Shown: positions 1 to 12,446, counted from the first letter of the stretch. The stretch: 64,000 nt of DNA from Hemileia vastatrix (GCA_030280995.1 JASXTE010000002.1:30888683-30952682), one strand, 5' to 3'. Program-made: numbers and translations. Notes: generated from the sequence alone by a model not told the origin.

Positions 1-1340
1 GGGTTGTACCCTTGGATGTTGTTCTGTTGGATTTTGAAGATGAGACCTGGGGTCAGACTGGGTTTTATTTTATTATGGTTGAATATCTGTTAACCTTGGA
101 GAGGCCAGATATTTGTGATTATGATACATGGGTGACATTTAAGAAGAAGAGTCCTGGCTTCTATGTGTCAGGAAGGAGGTTGGGTAGGAGGAGACATCTG
201 AATCCTCAAGTGGTGGTGACTCAGAAGAAGGGTAAAGAGTTGGTGTTAAAGTCTTTGCATGAAGACCTTGGTCATAGAGGCTTTGTGGGGACTTATAGAA
301 GAGTAGCAGATATATTTTGTAGCCAGGTATGAAGTTGGCTGTGCAGGGTTGGGTTCAATCTTGTGAAGAATTCCAAAGAAGAAGTCACTTGAAACCTAAA
401 GAGGTTGGCTGTGCTACTGGTGAATTAACGGTGTTTGGGAGAGTCAGTCTGGATGCTGTCCATATTAAAGAGTGCAGGTATAAATACTTGATTGTTTCTA
501 AGAATGATTTTTCTGGTTGGGTTTAGGCGGAGCCTCAGGTTATATTGACTGCCAAAAATGTGGCAGAATTTTTGAAGAAGGAATGGGTTTTTAGGTATGG
601 GTGATTGAGTTTGTGACTATTGATGGTGGGCCAGAGTTTGGAGCTGAAATTTAAAGAAGCTTTGGAAAGTATTTTTTCTAAATTCAGAGTGGCTACACCC
701 TGTTATCCTGAAGCTGAGGAATTGTTGAAAGAGGCCATCAATTTATCAAGAATGCTTTGGTGAAAATGTGTGGAGATAGTACTAAAAAGTGGAGGCATTA
801 TTTACCCTTGGTGTTATTTGCTGATAGGGTCACTGTGAAAACAAAAACTGGCTATTCCCTTTATGAATTAATGTTTGGGGAGAAAGCTGTTCTACCAGTG
901 GATTTTGAGGCTTTCTCTTATCTTGGAATTGATTGGAATGATGTGTGCTCAACAGAAGATTTGCTTTGTGCCATGATGCAACAGCTGCAATGTAGAGAGG
1001 AATTTAAAGAGAAAGCCTACTCTAGAATGATGAAGATAAGAAATCAATCAGTCAGATAATGGGACAAGAAGTTGGCTCATAGACTCAGTAATCCCTTGAA
1101 ACCTGTTTGTTTGGCTTTGGTGTATAACAGACTTTTGGAGAGTCAGTGGGGAGATTTGTTTGCTGACAGATGAAATGGAGCTTAATGAGTCAGATCTCAG
1201 GTGTCTGGAGGCTCTTATGTTTTGGAGGAGTTAGATGGTGCAGTCTTAAACAAGAGAGTAACTGCTGATCAGATGAAGAGATTTTACCCAAGAGGCACTA
1301 GAAGTGAAGAAGATTGACTCCACAATGAGGATAAAATATG
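1..1340 (+). pseudogene. Decayed Ty3 integrase
   Basis: Translation in shifting + frames follows the integrase of copy M. Visible pieces are the HHCC start HEDLGH, a CEEF where M has CEEC (second zinc cysteine lost to Phe), SLDAVHIKE with the first catalytic Asp, and VTIDGGPEFG with the second. Stops occur near 329 and 524 and frame changes follow, so no protein can be made. The C-terminal part (from 757) retains the region before the GPY/F module, and the frame ends near 1320 in the first 3' UTR stem-loop (CTC-CACAAT-GAG then GATAAAA). Confidence 0.85.
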
Positions 1341-1388
1341 GACCATTCATTAATTTTGGATTTTGGCGATGCTGTGCATCTTTATTGT

Positions 1389-1832
1389 TAGAAGGTACCC
1401 ATGGGTGGGGCTTCTAGATTTGATCTTAGCAAGTGTAGGGGTAACTGATGAGCTGGCGCCTCTTTAGAACAGTTAACAAAGATTTTTGGTTTCCAACCCC
1501 TTCTCTTAATTTGGTTGAACCCTAGTATTTGTTTCTCTTCACAGGTTTTAGTCTTCTATGACTTTAAACTGGATATTCATTTTGTCTTCAAGTGCTGGAC
1601 TCTTCACACTTTTTGGTTTTGGTTTATTGTGTTTGATGTTGTGTTTTTGTTAGAAGGTACCCAGGGGGAGCTTCAAGATTTTATTTTGGCAAGTGTGGGG
1701 GTAACTGATGAGTTGGCTTCTCTGTAGAACAGTTACCCCATAATGTCTGTTTCAAGTTATTGTTTGCCCTAGTTGAATCCTAGTTCTGTTTTTTTTTATT
1801 CAGGTTTCAAGTCGACTATGACTTTAAACTGG
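1389..1832 (+). repeat. Tandem duplication of a 3' UTR module
   Basis: A unit starting GTTAGAAGGTACCC and ending GACTTTAAACTGG occurs twice, about 1385-1572 and 1645-1832. Each holds a GGGGTAACTG hairpin zone (intact at 1698-1739, decayed in the first copy), a TTGAAYCCTAG stretch and one AGTC-loop-GACT-TTAAACTGG stem-loop (1550-1572 and 1810-1832). P, M and M2 carry the equivalent once (43600-43777, 49750-49920, 61705-61880). A third diverged copy appears at about 6945-7126. Confidence 0.75.
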
Positions 1833-2114
1833 CTTACTGGCTTGGGACGGGTTTCTTTGGTCTATTTGGATTAGTGGTGGATCGCTGAAGGTCTCTCATA
1901 ATTTTTATTCTTGGAGGGAGCCCACCCAGTGATCATTTCCTTGGACTGGACTTTCTATGGAGCTGGAGTTTTTATCTTTCTTTCTCTGTTTTTTGTGTCT
2001 ATGGTTGTGTTAGATAGAAGTTTTAGATTATTTTCTTTTTTCTCTTTTTTTCTTTTAATTTTTTTATTGGAGTTATTAGGATATAAAGAGAGAAAAATCA
2101 CAAAATTATATTAT

Positions 2115-2335
2115 ATGGTGTCACCACATCCAGGTCACCTGGATGTAGGCAAGCATTGGTAGGGAAAGGCTCATCAATTGGCAGGGCAATGCTATTTTCT
2201 TTTTGTCTCTATCTCATTTTCTATTATTTTCTTTAATTTCTATTTATGATTTAAAGGTGTATCCACATCAAGGTGCACTTGGATGTGGGTAAGGTATCAG
2301 CAGATCAGCTCATCAATCGTCTGGGGGACACAATT
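2115..2335 (+). repeat. Duplicated CCACATC stem-loop of the 3' UTR
   Basis: Two copies of a hairpin zone lie here: CACATCCAGGT/CACCTGGATGT near 2120-2150 and CCACATCAAGG/CACTTGGATGTGG near 2264-2292. Each is followed by GCTCATCAAT. The same hairpin is single in P (44036-44062), M (about 49481-49507) and M2 (about 61427-61453). Confidence 0.65.
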
Positions 2336-2458
2336 TGTAATTATTAATTATTTCATCATATTATTATTCATTTCATTTTAATTTCTCATCTCACATATTT
2401 TGTTGGAAAATTTCATTTAATTATTTTAAAGCTTCTTTTAGTATGTTAGTAGTTTAGG

Positions 2459-3811
2459 TAATAAAAATAAAAAATAAAAAATAAAAAATAAAAATAAAAA
2501 TAAAAATAAAAATAAAAATAAAAATAAAAATAAAAATAAAAATAAAAATAAAAATAAAAATAAAAATAAAAATAAAAATAAAAATAAAAATAAAAATAAA
2601 AATAAAAATAAAAATAAAAATAAAAATAAAAATAAAAATAAAAATAAAAATAAAAATAAAAATAAAAATAAAAATAAAAATAAAAATAAAAATAAAAATA
2701 AAAATAAAAATAAAAATAAAAATAAAAATAAAAATAAAAATAAAAATAAAAATAAAAATAAAAATAAAAATAAAAATAAAAATAAAAATAAAAATAAAAA
2801 TAAAAATAAAAATAAAAATAAAAATAAAAATAAAAATAAAAATAAAAATAAAAATAAAAATAAAAATAAAAATAAAAATAAAAATAAAAATAAAAATAAA
2901 AATAAAAATAAAAATAAAAATAAAAATAAAAATAAAAATAAAAATAAAAATAAAAATAAAAATAAAAATAAAAATAAAAATAAAAATAAAAATAAAAATA
3001 AAAATAAAAATAAAAATAAAAATAAAAATAAAAATAAAAATAAAAATAAAAATAAAAATAAAAATAAAAATAAAAATAAAAATAAAAATAAAAATAAAAA
3101 TAAAAATAAAAATAAAAATAAAAATAAAAATAAAAATAAAAATAAAAATAAAAATAAAAATAAAAATAAAAGTAAAAATAAAAATAAAAATAAAAATAAA
3201 AATAAAAATAAAAATAAAAATAAAAATAAAAATAAAAATAAAAATAAAAATAAAAATAAAAATAAAAATAAAAATAAAAATAAAAATAAAAATAAAAATA
3301 AAAATAAAAATAAAAATAAAAATAAAAATAAAAATAAAAATAAAAATAAAAATAAAAATAAAAATAAAAATAAAAATAAAAATAAAAATAAAAATAAAAA
3401 TAAAAATAAAAATAAAAATAAAAATAAAAATAAAAATAAAAATAAAAATAAAAATAAAAATAAAAATAAAAATAAAAATAAAAATAAAAATAAAAATAAA
3501 AATAAAAATAAAAATAAAAATAAAAATAAAAATAAAAATAAAAATAAAAATAAAAATAAAAATAAAAATAAAAATAAAAATAAAAATAAAAATAAAAATA
3601 AAAATAAAAATAAAAATAAAAATAAAAATAAAAATAAAAATAAAAATAAAAATAAAAATAAAAATAAAAATAAAAATAAAAATAAAAATAAAAATAAAAA
3701 TAAAAATAAAAATAAAAATAAAAATAAAAATAAAAATAAAAATAAAAATAAAAATAAAAATAAAAATAAAAATAAAAATAAAAATAAAAATAAAAATAAA
3801 AATAAAAATAA
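2459..3811 (+). repeat. (AAAAAT)n hexanucleotide array, about 1.35 kb
   Basis: After a short irregular start (a few 7-base AAAAAAT units) the sequence is a pure hexamer array of about 220 copies to 3811. The only internal change I see is one A to G near 3172. It occupies the position where P (44245-44465), M (49120-49300) and M2 (61095-61250) carry mixed A/T microsatellites. Such purity in an otherwise decayed element implies recent expansion or gene-conversion-like homogenisation; an assembly artefact is also possible. Confidence 0.95.
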
Positions 3812-5046
3812 GGTTAAAAAAATAAGCTAATAATTATTAATTGTTTTCTTTTCTATAATTTTTTCACTCTAATATTAATTAATATTTTTTTCTGTTTTCA
3901 ATAATTTAATTTCAGAAGGAAGAAGCTTCTGGAGGTTGGTTTGGGACGTGTTGGTGTTTGTCAGCCAGGCTGTTCTAGGAGCCCAGTAAATATACATACA
4001 AATTTATTGAAATTAAAAGAGGACATAATAATTGCATTTTAGGTATTTAGATTAAATTTATATTACATAATATATTATATAAATATTTTATTTTATAAGT
4101 AAAATAAATTTTATATTAAATTTATTATCATTTAAATTAAGTATACATCAATTTAATTATCATATTCCATATAAAGGGATGTATTTTTATGTTTTTAATA
4201 AATAAATAATTGATTACATTTTTATAATATAATTACATCCTTTTAATTATCTTATATTGTAATTACATTAATTATTTCATTTAAATATGTAACTAAACAT
4301 TTTCATATAAACTATTATCCATAATTAGTGGTGTTTTTTGACCCTTAATTGTGTCAATGAAATATGAAATTAATGAAAAAACTTATTTAATAAAATAGTA
4401 TTCAAATTCTCAAGTTAAATTAATTATTTATTTCAGTTAAACTAGTTATTTAATTACATACTTAAAACAATTAATTAATTTTTGCTTTATACTGAATTAA
4501 ATTTGATTACGTATTTTTTGCATGAAAAAATTTCATTTTTTTCACTTAAAAACTCTGAAAACACATTGTGATACCTGTTTTAATTATTCTTTCCCATAGT
4601 TCTTCTGTCACAGGGTTGTTTAGTTACTCATTATATTAATTAACAGGTTTGGGGATTTATGGTGGGAAAATTATTTTCTTAATTGGGAATTAATTATTTG
4701 TTTCATATTTTTCTCTCAATTACTATGTCACAATTCTTTTCTTTTATCTTCTTGTTTTATCTTATTACTATTTTGTATATACTCATTTGTAGCGCTTCAG
4801 AAGTCCCATTGCCTATAAAAAGGCCTTTGGTAAACCCCTTTTTCCGCATCACTTACTTGCTCATCATGATTTAAAAATTACATTATATTTTGTTATTTCT
4901 TGTGGCACTTCAGACTTTTTAAATACTAAATAAAATTATAAGGTTGTTTTAAGATTTTTTAATAATTAGTTTGTTGATAATTGAGCAGAGAGAAATATTA
5001 AAAGTACTTACAAATATAAACAGTTCAATCCTTGTCACTTTTTTGT
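3812..5046. other. Non-coding AT-rich segment inside element A
   Basis: There is no supported gene. 3812-3990 resembles the sequence after the microsatellite in P. From about 3990 to 4880 it is very AT-rich and has no counterpart in M, so it may be an insertion or simply diverged sequence. The short ORFs here are low-complexity. Confidence 0.5.
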
Positions 5047-6678
5047 CTATCCAATTAGTCTCTTCATTGACCCATCATCCTTTCCTTCATTATTCTTTTT
5101 CTTTTCTCCTTTTCTTTTTTCCCCTTTACCCTCTTCTTTCCTTCCTTCTAGAAAAACCAGCCGAAAGTGCTCCTGTTTCTTGCTAGGATTCAAGGATACA
5201 CTGCATTTCTTGTGGTGTAGTCTGCTGGAGAGATTGTAGGTGTTGTAATGGTCTGGGACTGGTTTTGAATGTAGTTTTTGGGAGGAAGAAGAGGGGGCTG
5301 GAATTGAATTTTGAAAGGTGTGCTTAATTATCCTTGACATCTTCAAGTGATTTTCAAAGAGTTTCCCTCTCAGGGTCCTTTCAAACTCATTCAATGGTCC
5401 ATGAAGAGTGAAGGCCTTTAGCATGTTGGAGCACATTATCCTTAGGTACTGCTTCATATAAGCATAATCTAGAGTTAACTTAGTTTCAAGGGGTTGGCCA
5501 ACTTCAATAGTAGTATCAAGAGGAGGGGTGCCATCTAAAAAGGAAGAAATTCAGTCAAAAGTTGCTTTTTTGTTCATGAAATTGGATGAAAAATTATGTT
5601 CCCTACAGATTGGTAGCTCTCCAAAACTATATGCTGAAAGAATTTCAACTCTTGAAGGTTTGGAAAGATGTGTGGTGGAAGGAACTGCCAGAAATAAATA
5701 TAGGTTATCTTGGTATTTTTCTAGTGGGTGCTGAGAAGATGAACTACAATGGGACTCTCCTGGGGCCTAGCTAGAGATGGAGAATTGTTGTTGGAACTGT
5801 TTTTGTTATTGTTATTCTGCTCTGTTGGATTGGTTAATGGTATGGGGGAACCAATGTTGTTGGAGGATGGGGCAGTTGAAGGTGATCTTGGGGCTGACTT
5901 TTGTCTTCTGGAAGAATTACTGGAAGATAAGAAGCTGTCAGAGGAGTAGTTGGCAGGCATAGGGGAGGTGTAGTTTTCCCCCTGGATGGAGAAGGTGACT
6001 TTGGTTGTTGAGAATTTTTGGGAGCTATGATTAGTTCTTTGGGAGCTCTGGTAGGTCTTCTTGAAGCTTGAGAATTTTTGGTGTTGTTGGACTTTGAAAA
6101 TTTTGCTTACATTGCTCTGAAAGCATGAGGAGGTTTATGTGCAGAAGTTTGGTTGTTTTTTGGAGAATTTCGGGGGTTTTCGGGCTGTTTTTGAAGGTTT
6201 TAAGCCTGATTTTTGCTTCAAACTGATGTAGGAGGGCCCCTTGAACGCAGTTTAGCAACCTAGGAGCTGAATTTGAAGCATTTGAATTGGTATTTGAAGA
6301 GATAAAAGCAGATGCTTGGGAAGATAGAGGTGGCCACATAGAGAGAGTTCTGGGGACAGATCTCCTGGATCTTCTAGAAGAACCTGAAGACAAAGGAGAT
6401 GAATGGGGACCTAGTACTGGAGATCTGGTAGAGGACCTGGAGATGTATTTGTGAAAAGGTGAAGGTGGAGGTGAAGGATAATTGGGATCTCTATCATATC
6501 TTTTCTTCTTTTAATTGCAAGAGTCACAAGCCCTGTTTTACATTTTTGCCTCTTGAGTTGGAAGAGTAAATGTGCAGGGCCTGCACATGTGAATGCACTT
6601 TTTGCAAGCACAGTCTTAGGGATAAGTGAAGCAAGGAAGGGTTGAGGGGTAAACAGCAGGTGTTTTAAGGTTTGACAT
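5047..6678 (-). pseudogene. Dead antisense zinc-cluster gene, Z2-like
   Basis: From an ATG at 6678 on the - strand the frame reads into CACKKCIHMCRPC, then a spacer of about 15 residues and NRACDSCN with KKKR, interrupted by stops. This is the CX2CX6C...CX2CX6C layout of the gene at 48020-49033; the shared NRAC and the spacer length (14 in Z2) support homology. Ser/Pro-rich sequence follows, as in Z2, and the 3' part (5047-5457) has a helical stretch containing NMLKAF and RTLRGKLF. Stops at the end of the leader, in the spacer and in the second cluster, plus loss of the last Cys to Tyr, make it dead. It is antisense to element A, as Z2 is to M. Confidence 0.65.
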
Positions 6679-6796
6679 GATCTGTGGTGGAATAAAAATG
6701 ATAAAGAAAGAGATAAGAGAAGTTTTTCATCAGTGATTGGTAGAAGATGAAGTGGATGATGAAGTTCAGCAAGGGGAATGTGGGTGAGTATGCATT

Positions 6797-7156
6797 AGTC
6801 CATCAAGACTTGGTTCATAGTCCCCCAAGACTATAAAGTGAGGATTTTTTAGTCCCCTAAGACTATAAAATGCAGATTGTTTAGTCCCCCAAGACTATAA
6901 ACAGAGGAATGGGTGTTGTTTGGTGTTGGTTTTGAAAATTGGCAGATGGTATCCACAGGGGGAGCCTCTGAATTTAGCAAAATGAAAGTTTGGGTGTAAT
7001 TGATAGGCTGGCAGCTCTATTCACAATAACCCCAGAGTTTTAGTTTTTTCTCTGTGTCTTAATGTGGTTGATCTCTGATTGTGGGTCTATGATTTAGATT
7101 TTTGAGTCCCCCAGGACTATAAACTGAAGGTTCTTGAGTCCCCCAAGACATAAAAC
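6797..7156 (+). repeat. Stem-loop repeats, AGTC-CCCCAA-GACT-ATAAACTG type
   Basis: Six copies occur: 6797, 6819, 6851, 6883, 7105 and 7137. The five after 6797 read AGTC, a six-base loop CCCCAA or close, GAC(T), then ATAAA. They lie between the two dead antisense genes, exactly where M has its largest cluster (47458-47925). A diverged GTAATTG/CAATAACCCC hairpin sits among them at about 6997-7034. Confidence 0.8.
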
Positions 7157-7232
7157 TGACGGTTGTTTGGTGGCTACATCCTATAGAGGGTGTGGTCATT
7201 TTTTCTTTTCTAAATCAAACTCAAGCAGTGGC

Positions 7233-7640
7233 CTAATTACAGAAAGGTACAAAGAGAGGTGAAAAATGTTCTGAATCAGCCTTGAATTGTTGAATGAAGT
7301 GTCTTATCTTATCAATGTCTAATTGGTCATTGGAAGGAGTGTATTGGAAGTAAGAAAGGAGAAGTTGTTTCTGTTTCTGGGAGTGATGTTGGAATTTTTC
7401 TTTGAAAATGGGTATTGGATTTTGGGGTGGTGGTTATAGGGTCCCTACATTGTCATCATCATCAATGACTGGTGGAGGTAGGGCTGAAGAAAAGGGTCAG
7501 CCTAGTTTGGTATGGAGTAATGAAATCTTACCTTCTGGAAAATCAGGGTGATGAGAGGAAGAAGAGGCTACTGGAGTTACAGGTTCTCTTCAGGGTGAAT
7601 GAAGCTTGTTGATAATTCTTGGGATCACCACACAATATGG
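7233..7640 (-). pseudogene. Dead antisense zinc-cluster gene, Z1-like 3' part
   Basis: On the - strand an intron with GTAAGA donor and CTTCAG acceptor (7531 down to 7484, 48 bases) separates two exon remnants. The downstream exon reads DDDDNVGT, then after a frame change KQLLLSYFQYTPSND and ends with a stop at 7233. It matches the exon-2 protein of the gene at 46181-46873 (DDVGRV, KMLAYFQETPANN) and the intron sits at the equivalent place. The N-terminal zinc cluster is not visible; the copy fades near 7640. The homology is by eye, over about 45 residues. Confidence 0.6.
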
Positions 7641-10600
7641 GGGGTGGACTTTAAAGAAAGTCTGCAACATTGAATATAAACTCACATTTAATTGAGCACA
7701 CATTGGTGCAGTGATGAAACAACTATGAAAAGAAAATCATGTTTCCTTGAAAACAAATTGAAGAAATTTTGAAAATTTATTGAAGCATAGGTGATCAAAA
7801 CTAAAAAAATTATTGAGGCTTGAATTGCTGGAGTTTTTTAAGGAATATGATTATAAGTGAATCCCACAACCTATCCAGGCTATTAGATGTAAAAGATTTT
7901 GAAAGAATATTTTATTCTTTCATTCTTTTAAAAAATTTGACTTCTCATATAAGTTTAGCTTTAATATATTCTAGAAATTTTTAAAAAAATTGCCTATAAA
8001 TATGTTGAAATATAATCCAATATTACAAGATACCATTCATGAAAAAAAATATTGAATTTTGTTGTTCATAAAATCTGTTTTTTTAAATTTGAATAAATAT
8101 ATATATTTTCTTATTGTATTGATTGTAATAATTGAATATAATAAAGCTTTAGAATATTTGTGGAAGTTACACAGAATTCTGAAAAATGACTCTAGCATTA
8201 ATTGAGTTAGTGGTATAATTTAAAAAATTGATTTATATTGTCAAGGGGTCTTTTTGGTCTAGAAGATTTTACGGCAGTCCAAACGGAGGTGAAGGTGGAT
8301 AAATCAAGAATTTAAATCAAGTCACATAAATTTTATCTTTTATAATATATTATTAAAGTTTAAAAGGTAAAGAAGAATTATTATTATTACTTCAAAGGAT
8401 TAGAACTACATAAATGTAAGTACTAAAGCAGTAATAGTAGTTATTGAATTAATTTGGTAGTATATATTAATTGTAAGTGAGTGAAGAATGAGGAAAAAAC
8501 CCCAAAATGGGATGCCTTATATATTCAAAAAAGAGAGAAACTATTGAGTTACAAAATATCTATATACAGGAGAATTAAAGAAAAGAAAATTTAAAAAGAA
8601 GATTTTGCAAATATTAAGATTGTTCTATAAAGAATGTATCAATATAATGTATTTTCTGTATATATCAAATTATTTAATTTATTTTAAAGTTCCTGTAAAT
8701 TCCACTTTTAAATAAAACAATTTGGATTTAATACTTAGTATTAATATATTTTTAGATCACCTCTATACTGTAATGAGGACATGTTCAGTGGATAAAAATA
8801 TGAGGGACATTCAAAATTAAATATTTACTTGACTTTTACTTATTCCAATTAGTTAAATCATTGTAAGTAAGTTATAAAGTAAACATAATTAATAAAATAA
8901 GAAATAAAGGTGTGGCTTAATCCTAGTAAATAATTAATTATTTACTAGGTAAGTCTAGTAGCCTAGCTGACATATATACTGTATTATTAAAAGTAAAAAC
9001 ATTATATGGGTAGTAATTTTTAAAAACTAACTTACCATTATCTACATTAAATTGAAAAATAATTGACAAAAATTTATGAGAATAACACATATGGCCAATA
9101 AACAGTTCACAATATTGATAAGTTTTTTTTTCTATCTTCATACCATTTTTCTTTCCATGTCTTATAATGTATTATATATCTATATATATTTATGTTTTTC
9201 ACAATTCTCCTTCCAAATATCTTCCTCCACATTTTTTTATCCTTTACTCTTCTCCTCTTACATTGGCTCCTGCTCTTACATCTATATTTAACTTTAATAC
9301 TACTTTCCCCTCCTCACCCCTTGTTCCCCCTTTCTCCACTGCTCTCCATCCTACCTCACCCCATATAACTATTTTTGCTCCAAATACAGCCCATTCCAAC
9401 ACCTCTCAAATCCTATCTACCCAATTTCACTCTTAATCACTCTGCTTTCTCTCCTTACCACCCCTTTTGCTCCATAGGGAGAAAAAGTGATGATTAGGAA
9501 AGAAAAAAGGAGAGAGTGAAAAGTAAGAGGGTTTGATTGAGGTTGTGGGGGTAAATGGTTGGGATAGGAATTGAATATTTGGGAGTTAGAAGTGACAGGG
9601 CTGGGATAGTTTAAAAATGAAATGGGGTGGGGTGGAAGGTTGGAGGGATAAATGAAATTGATGGTTGGGTAGGGAGGACTTAGAAAGGGGTGAGGAGGGA
9701 GGAGGGATGAGAAAAGTAAAAGGGGTGAGTTGGAGTGAAAAGGGAAAGAAGAGGGGAGGGGATGGTAGGGGATGGGAGGGGATGGGTGAGGAGGTCTAAA
9801 CCTTAGAACAGTGATGCAGGAGAGTACAGAAAATGTACCATGATGGTGATAAAAGGGGGAGGGGGAGAAATATGGGTGATAGAGGTGAAAAGTCAAAAAA
9901 AGGTGTGTGGAAGAAGACAAGGGGTTTAAAATGGGGTAGAAAAAAATGAAAAGTGAACTCTATCTTTTGGCCAAAGAATAGAGTCCCCCATGTCTGTTTT
10001 AAGGGCTCATTTTCCACTATCAAAAACAACATCTAAAAGGGGTTTATTTCTACTTTTACCCCTGAATCCATAGAATATAATCTTTTATTTGATGTTTGGA
10101 ATAAGTACTGAACATTAAGATTGAATATAAACAGGAATGTAAAAATTAGCCTTTAAATACCACTTTTATTTTTTACAAATTCTTTTACAGAACTCTTCTT
10201 AAAATTATAAATCATATAGAAAATCAATAAAAATACGTAATTTTTTGAAAGAAGTAGGGAGAAGGAAAAAAACCTATATTAAAATTTTGAACTAAAACTA
10301 TTTTTTAATTTTATTAAATGAATTTACTTAGCTTTTAATTTAGTTCTGAATGATTTTAGTGAGATTTATAATAGCTTTAAATTAAATTATAGAGTCCAAA
10401 TAAATGTTTACCATTAAACACATTTATATACTTTAACTTTTTGCTTTATTTCATGTTCTATTATTACTATACATACCAGAGAAATTACCTATAATATCTA
10501 AAAATTTAATAAAATGAAACATTTTAGCTTACTCAATATCTTTCCTATAATATATTAAGTAAAAGATCAAGATTTTTGAGTCCTTTATTTTACTATATTT

Positions 10601-11148
10601 TCTTCATTTCCATGATTATATACATTTTTAAAAAATTATATATCTTGATTTTGTTTGAGCTTAGATTAAACTCACAATGAGATCCTGTTTCTAGTTGTGG
10701 TTCAAGATAAGTTAAACTGTGAGAAAATTTATAAATTTTTAAAAGTTTTATTAAATATTTTCAAATGTGGAAAAATTATATTTTTATATTAAAAAGATTT
10801 AAATTAAATACTTTGAATTTCTGGAAATAAGTACAAATGATGAATAATTTTGAGAGAATATTTTATTGAAAATAGTTGTTTGTTGATTTTTTAATATTAT
10901 GAAATGACTATTTTCTCTATGTAAAATATTAAAAAACTAACCTAAAATTAATGTTGTAAAACTATTCTATATAAAAAAGGTATCTGATATTCTGATTAGA
11001 TTCAAAATACTTCAAAAAAATTTTTATTTTGAGTACAAATTATATAGCTCCTTCAGAGCCTCACATTATTTTTTCTTTGATTCATATGTGTATTTTAAAT
11101 GGAACCCTCATAGGATAAAAATGGTTATTTTTTTAAAATTTAAGAAAT
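7641..11148. other. Non-coding AT-rich region
   Basis: No gene is supported. Most is over 70 percent A+T. The only contrast is a pyrimidine-rich stretch (9190-9440) followed by a purine-rich tract (9470-9950) that ends in an imperfect palindrome at 9955-9986. ORFs on either strand here are compositional (runs of Ser, Pro, Phe and His) and were not called. Confidence 0.6.
9955..9986. repeat. Imperfect palindrome ending a purine-rich tract
   Basis: The arms GAACTCTATCTTTTGG and CCAAAGAATAGAGTCC pair at 13 of 16 positions. The arrangement (purine-rich tract, then a GAACTCT palindrome) resembles the perfect palindrome at 28389-28422 inside the Harbinger element. Confidence 0.6.
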
Positions 11149-11153
11149 ATATT

Positions 11154-12330
11154 TGTCAGTATAGTCTAGTATATAAGTATGATATAAAAGTGTTTATTTA
11201 TGGTCCTACTACTTATTAATAAATGATTTAGTGATTAAACCTCAGGGGAAGACTAATAAAATAGTTATACTCAAATAAAACTCACAATACTTGGATTTAA
11301 ATGCGTGCTAGTGGTGGAAAATAGATGAATAAAATATAGTTATAGCTTATATAAAGATAATATCAATTTATAATGGCTTTATAATATATTTATAAATGTT
11401 AATAATTGTATAGTAGTGTTTGTTGGAGTTGTAGTAATTGAATGATGATAAATAACCGTCAAAATCCCTTCTTACTTATACCCAAATCCACTGGAGTGCA
11501 CAGACCTTCAATCCAGATGATGTCACTGCTATCCCCGGCAATTATAGCACTGTGAGGGCCCATCACCTCCCCATGGCTTCCACTTCAAGCAGTTTCAACA
11601 CCCAGACCTCCAGTAAGGACCCTCCATCACTATTAATAATAACACAGATCCATACCATAAATAGAAAATCCAGATAAAAGCGGATACTATAAAGAAACAG
11701 GTAAAATAAACAATCAAAAAGAGATTTAATGAAACCAAAAGCATATAAAGGAAACAAATAAAATTTCCAAGCCCCCAATAACATCCCCAAGCATCCACAT
11801 TAACCCAGAAATGTCCTTCCAACCCATAAATCCGTGAATAACCATCCAAGGAAGTAATTTTAGTTGCCCAAACTGAATGTATGCGCTTGATATAGGTGTC
11901 TATGCTTCTATAGGCGTTTTGAGTCCACTGATTTCTTCCATATGACCTAAAATAAGCAGAAAAACAAAGGTTATAGGCTATTAAGGGTCTAAAACCCACT
12001 TATATACCTAAATATACATAATATACTGCATATTTCACTGAATATGAGATTTATGTATACATATAAGCTTATGTATGTCAATAATTACTTCATATCACTT
12101 AAGATAAGTATATTATGACTCCATTACCACCTTAATAAGTATTATTAGGCCATGGATAAGCTATTTAAACCACTATAATTTATATAATAGAATAATAATT
12201 ATATATATATATAATAAAATAATATATATTATTATTTTAACCTTATTTTTAAGATATAAGATTAATTTACTTAAGGTTATCTTATTTTAAGCATAATAAA
12301 TACTCAGTCCTAGGGATATCTAGGCTGACA
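11154..12330 (-). repeat. 3' LTR of element B
   Basis: It starts TGTCAGTATAG and ends CTAGGCTGACA on the + strand, and is a near-identical direct copy of 18822-19996. ORFs inside it (for example 11563-11999) are repeated in both LTRs with disruptions and are not genes. Confidence 0.95.
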
Positions 12331-12342
12331 CTCCCTCACCCC
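12331..12342 (-). other. Polypurine tract of element B
   Basis: Read on the - strand, GGGGTGAGGGAG directly abuts the start of the 3' LTR. This is where the plus-strand primer of an LTR element must lie. Confidence 0.75.
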
Positions 12343-12446
12343 AAAAAAAACAATAAAAAAAAATGTTAAGACATTTTAATTAAAAGTAAGGAGTGAAATA
12401 AAAAAATAAAAATAATTTTTATAATACATATACTGAATAAACAGTA

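Larger units (their letters stand above)
1..7640 (+). mobile_element. Element A: decayed Ty3/gypsy retrotransposon, 3' half
   Basis: This is the 3' half of an old + strand copy of the same family as P, M and M2. In order it shows a dead integrase (1-1340), a duplicated 3' UTR module (1389-1832), the microsatellite zone (2459-3811), a dead antisense zinc-cluster gene (5047-6678), stem-loop repeats (6797-7156) and a second dead antisense gene (7233-7640). That order matches M read along its sense strand (50375 down to 46181). CpG is scarce, many stops are present, and no 3' LTR is recognisable after about 7640. The 5' part lies before the window. Confidence 0.75.

Noticed and set aside
2459..3811. 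AAAAAT array as a telomere or centromere repeat
   Set aside because: Known basidiomycete telomeres are TTAGGG-type, and the array sits at the microsatellite position of a retrotransposon 3' UTR.
9417..10032. Ser/Pro/Phe-rich - strand ORFs
   Set aside because: They are the complement of a purine-rich tract; composition alone explains the open frame.
11563..11999. - strand ORFs in the element B LTR (also 19231-19458)
   Set aside because: Present in both LTRs with disruptions, no start context or family resemblance; they are LTR sequence.
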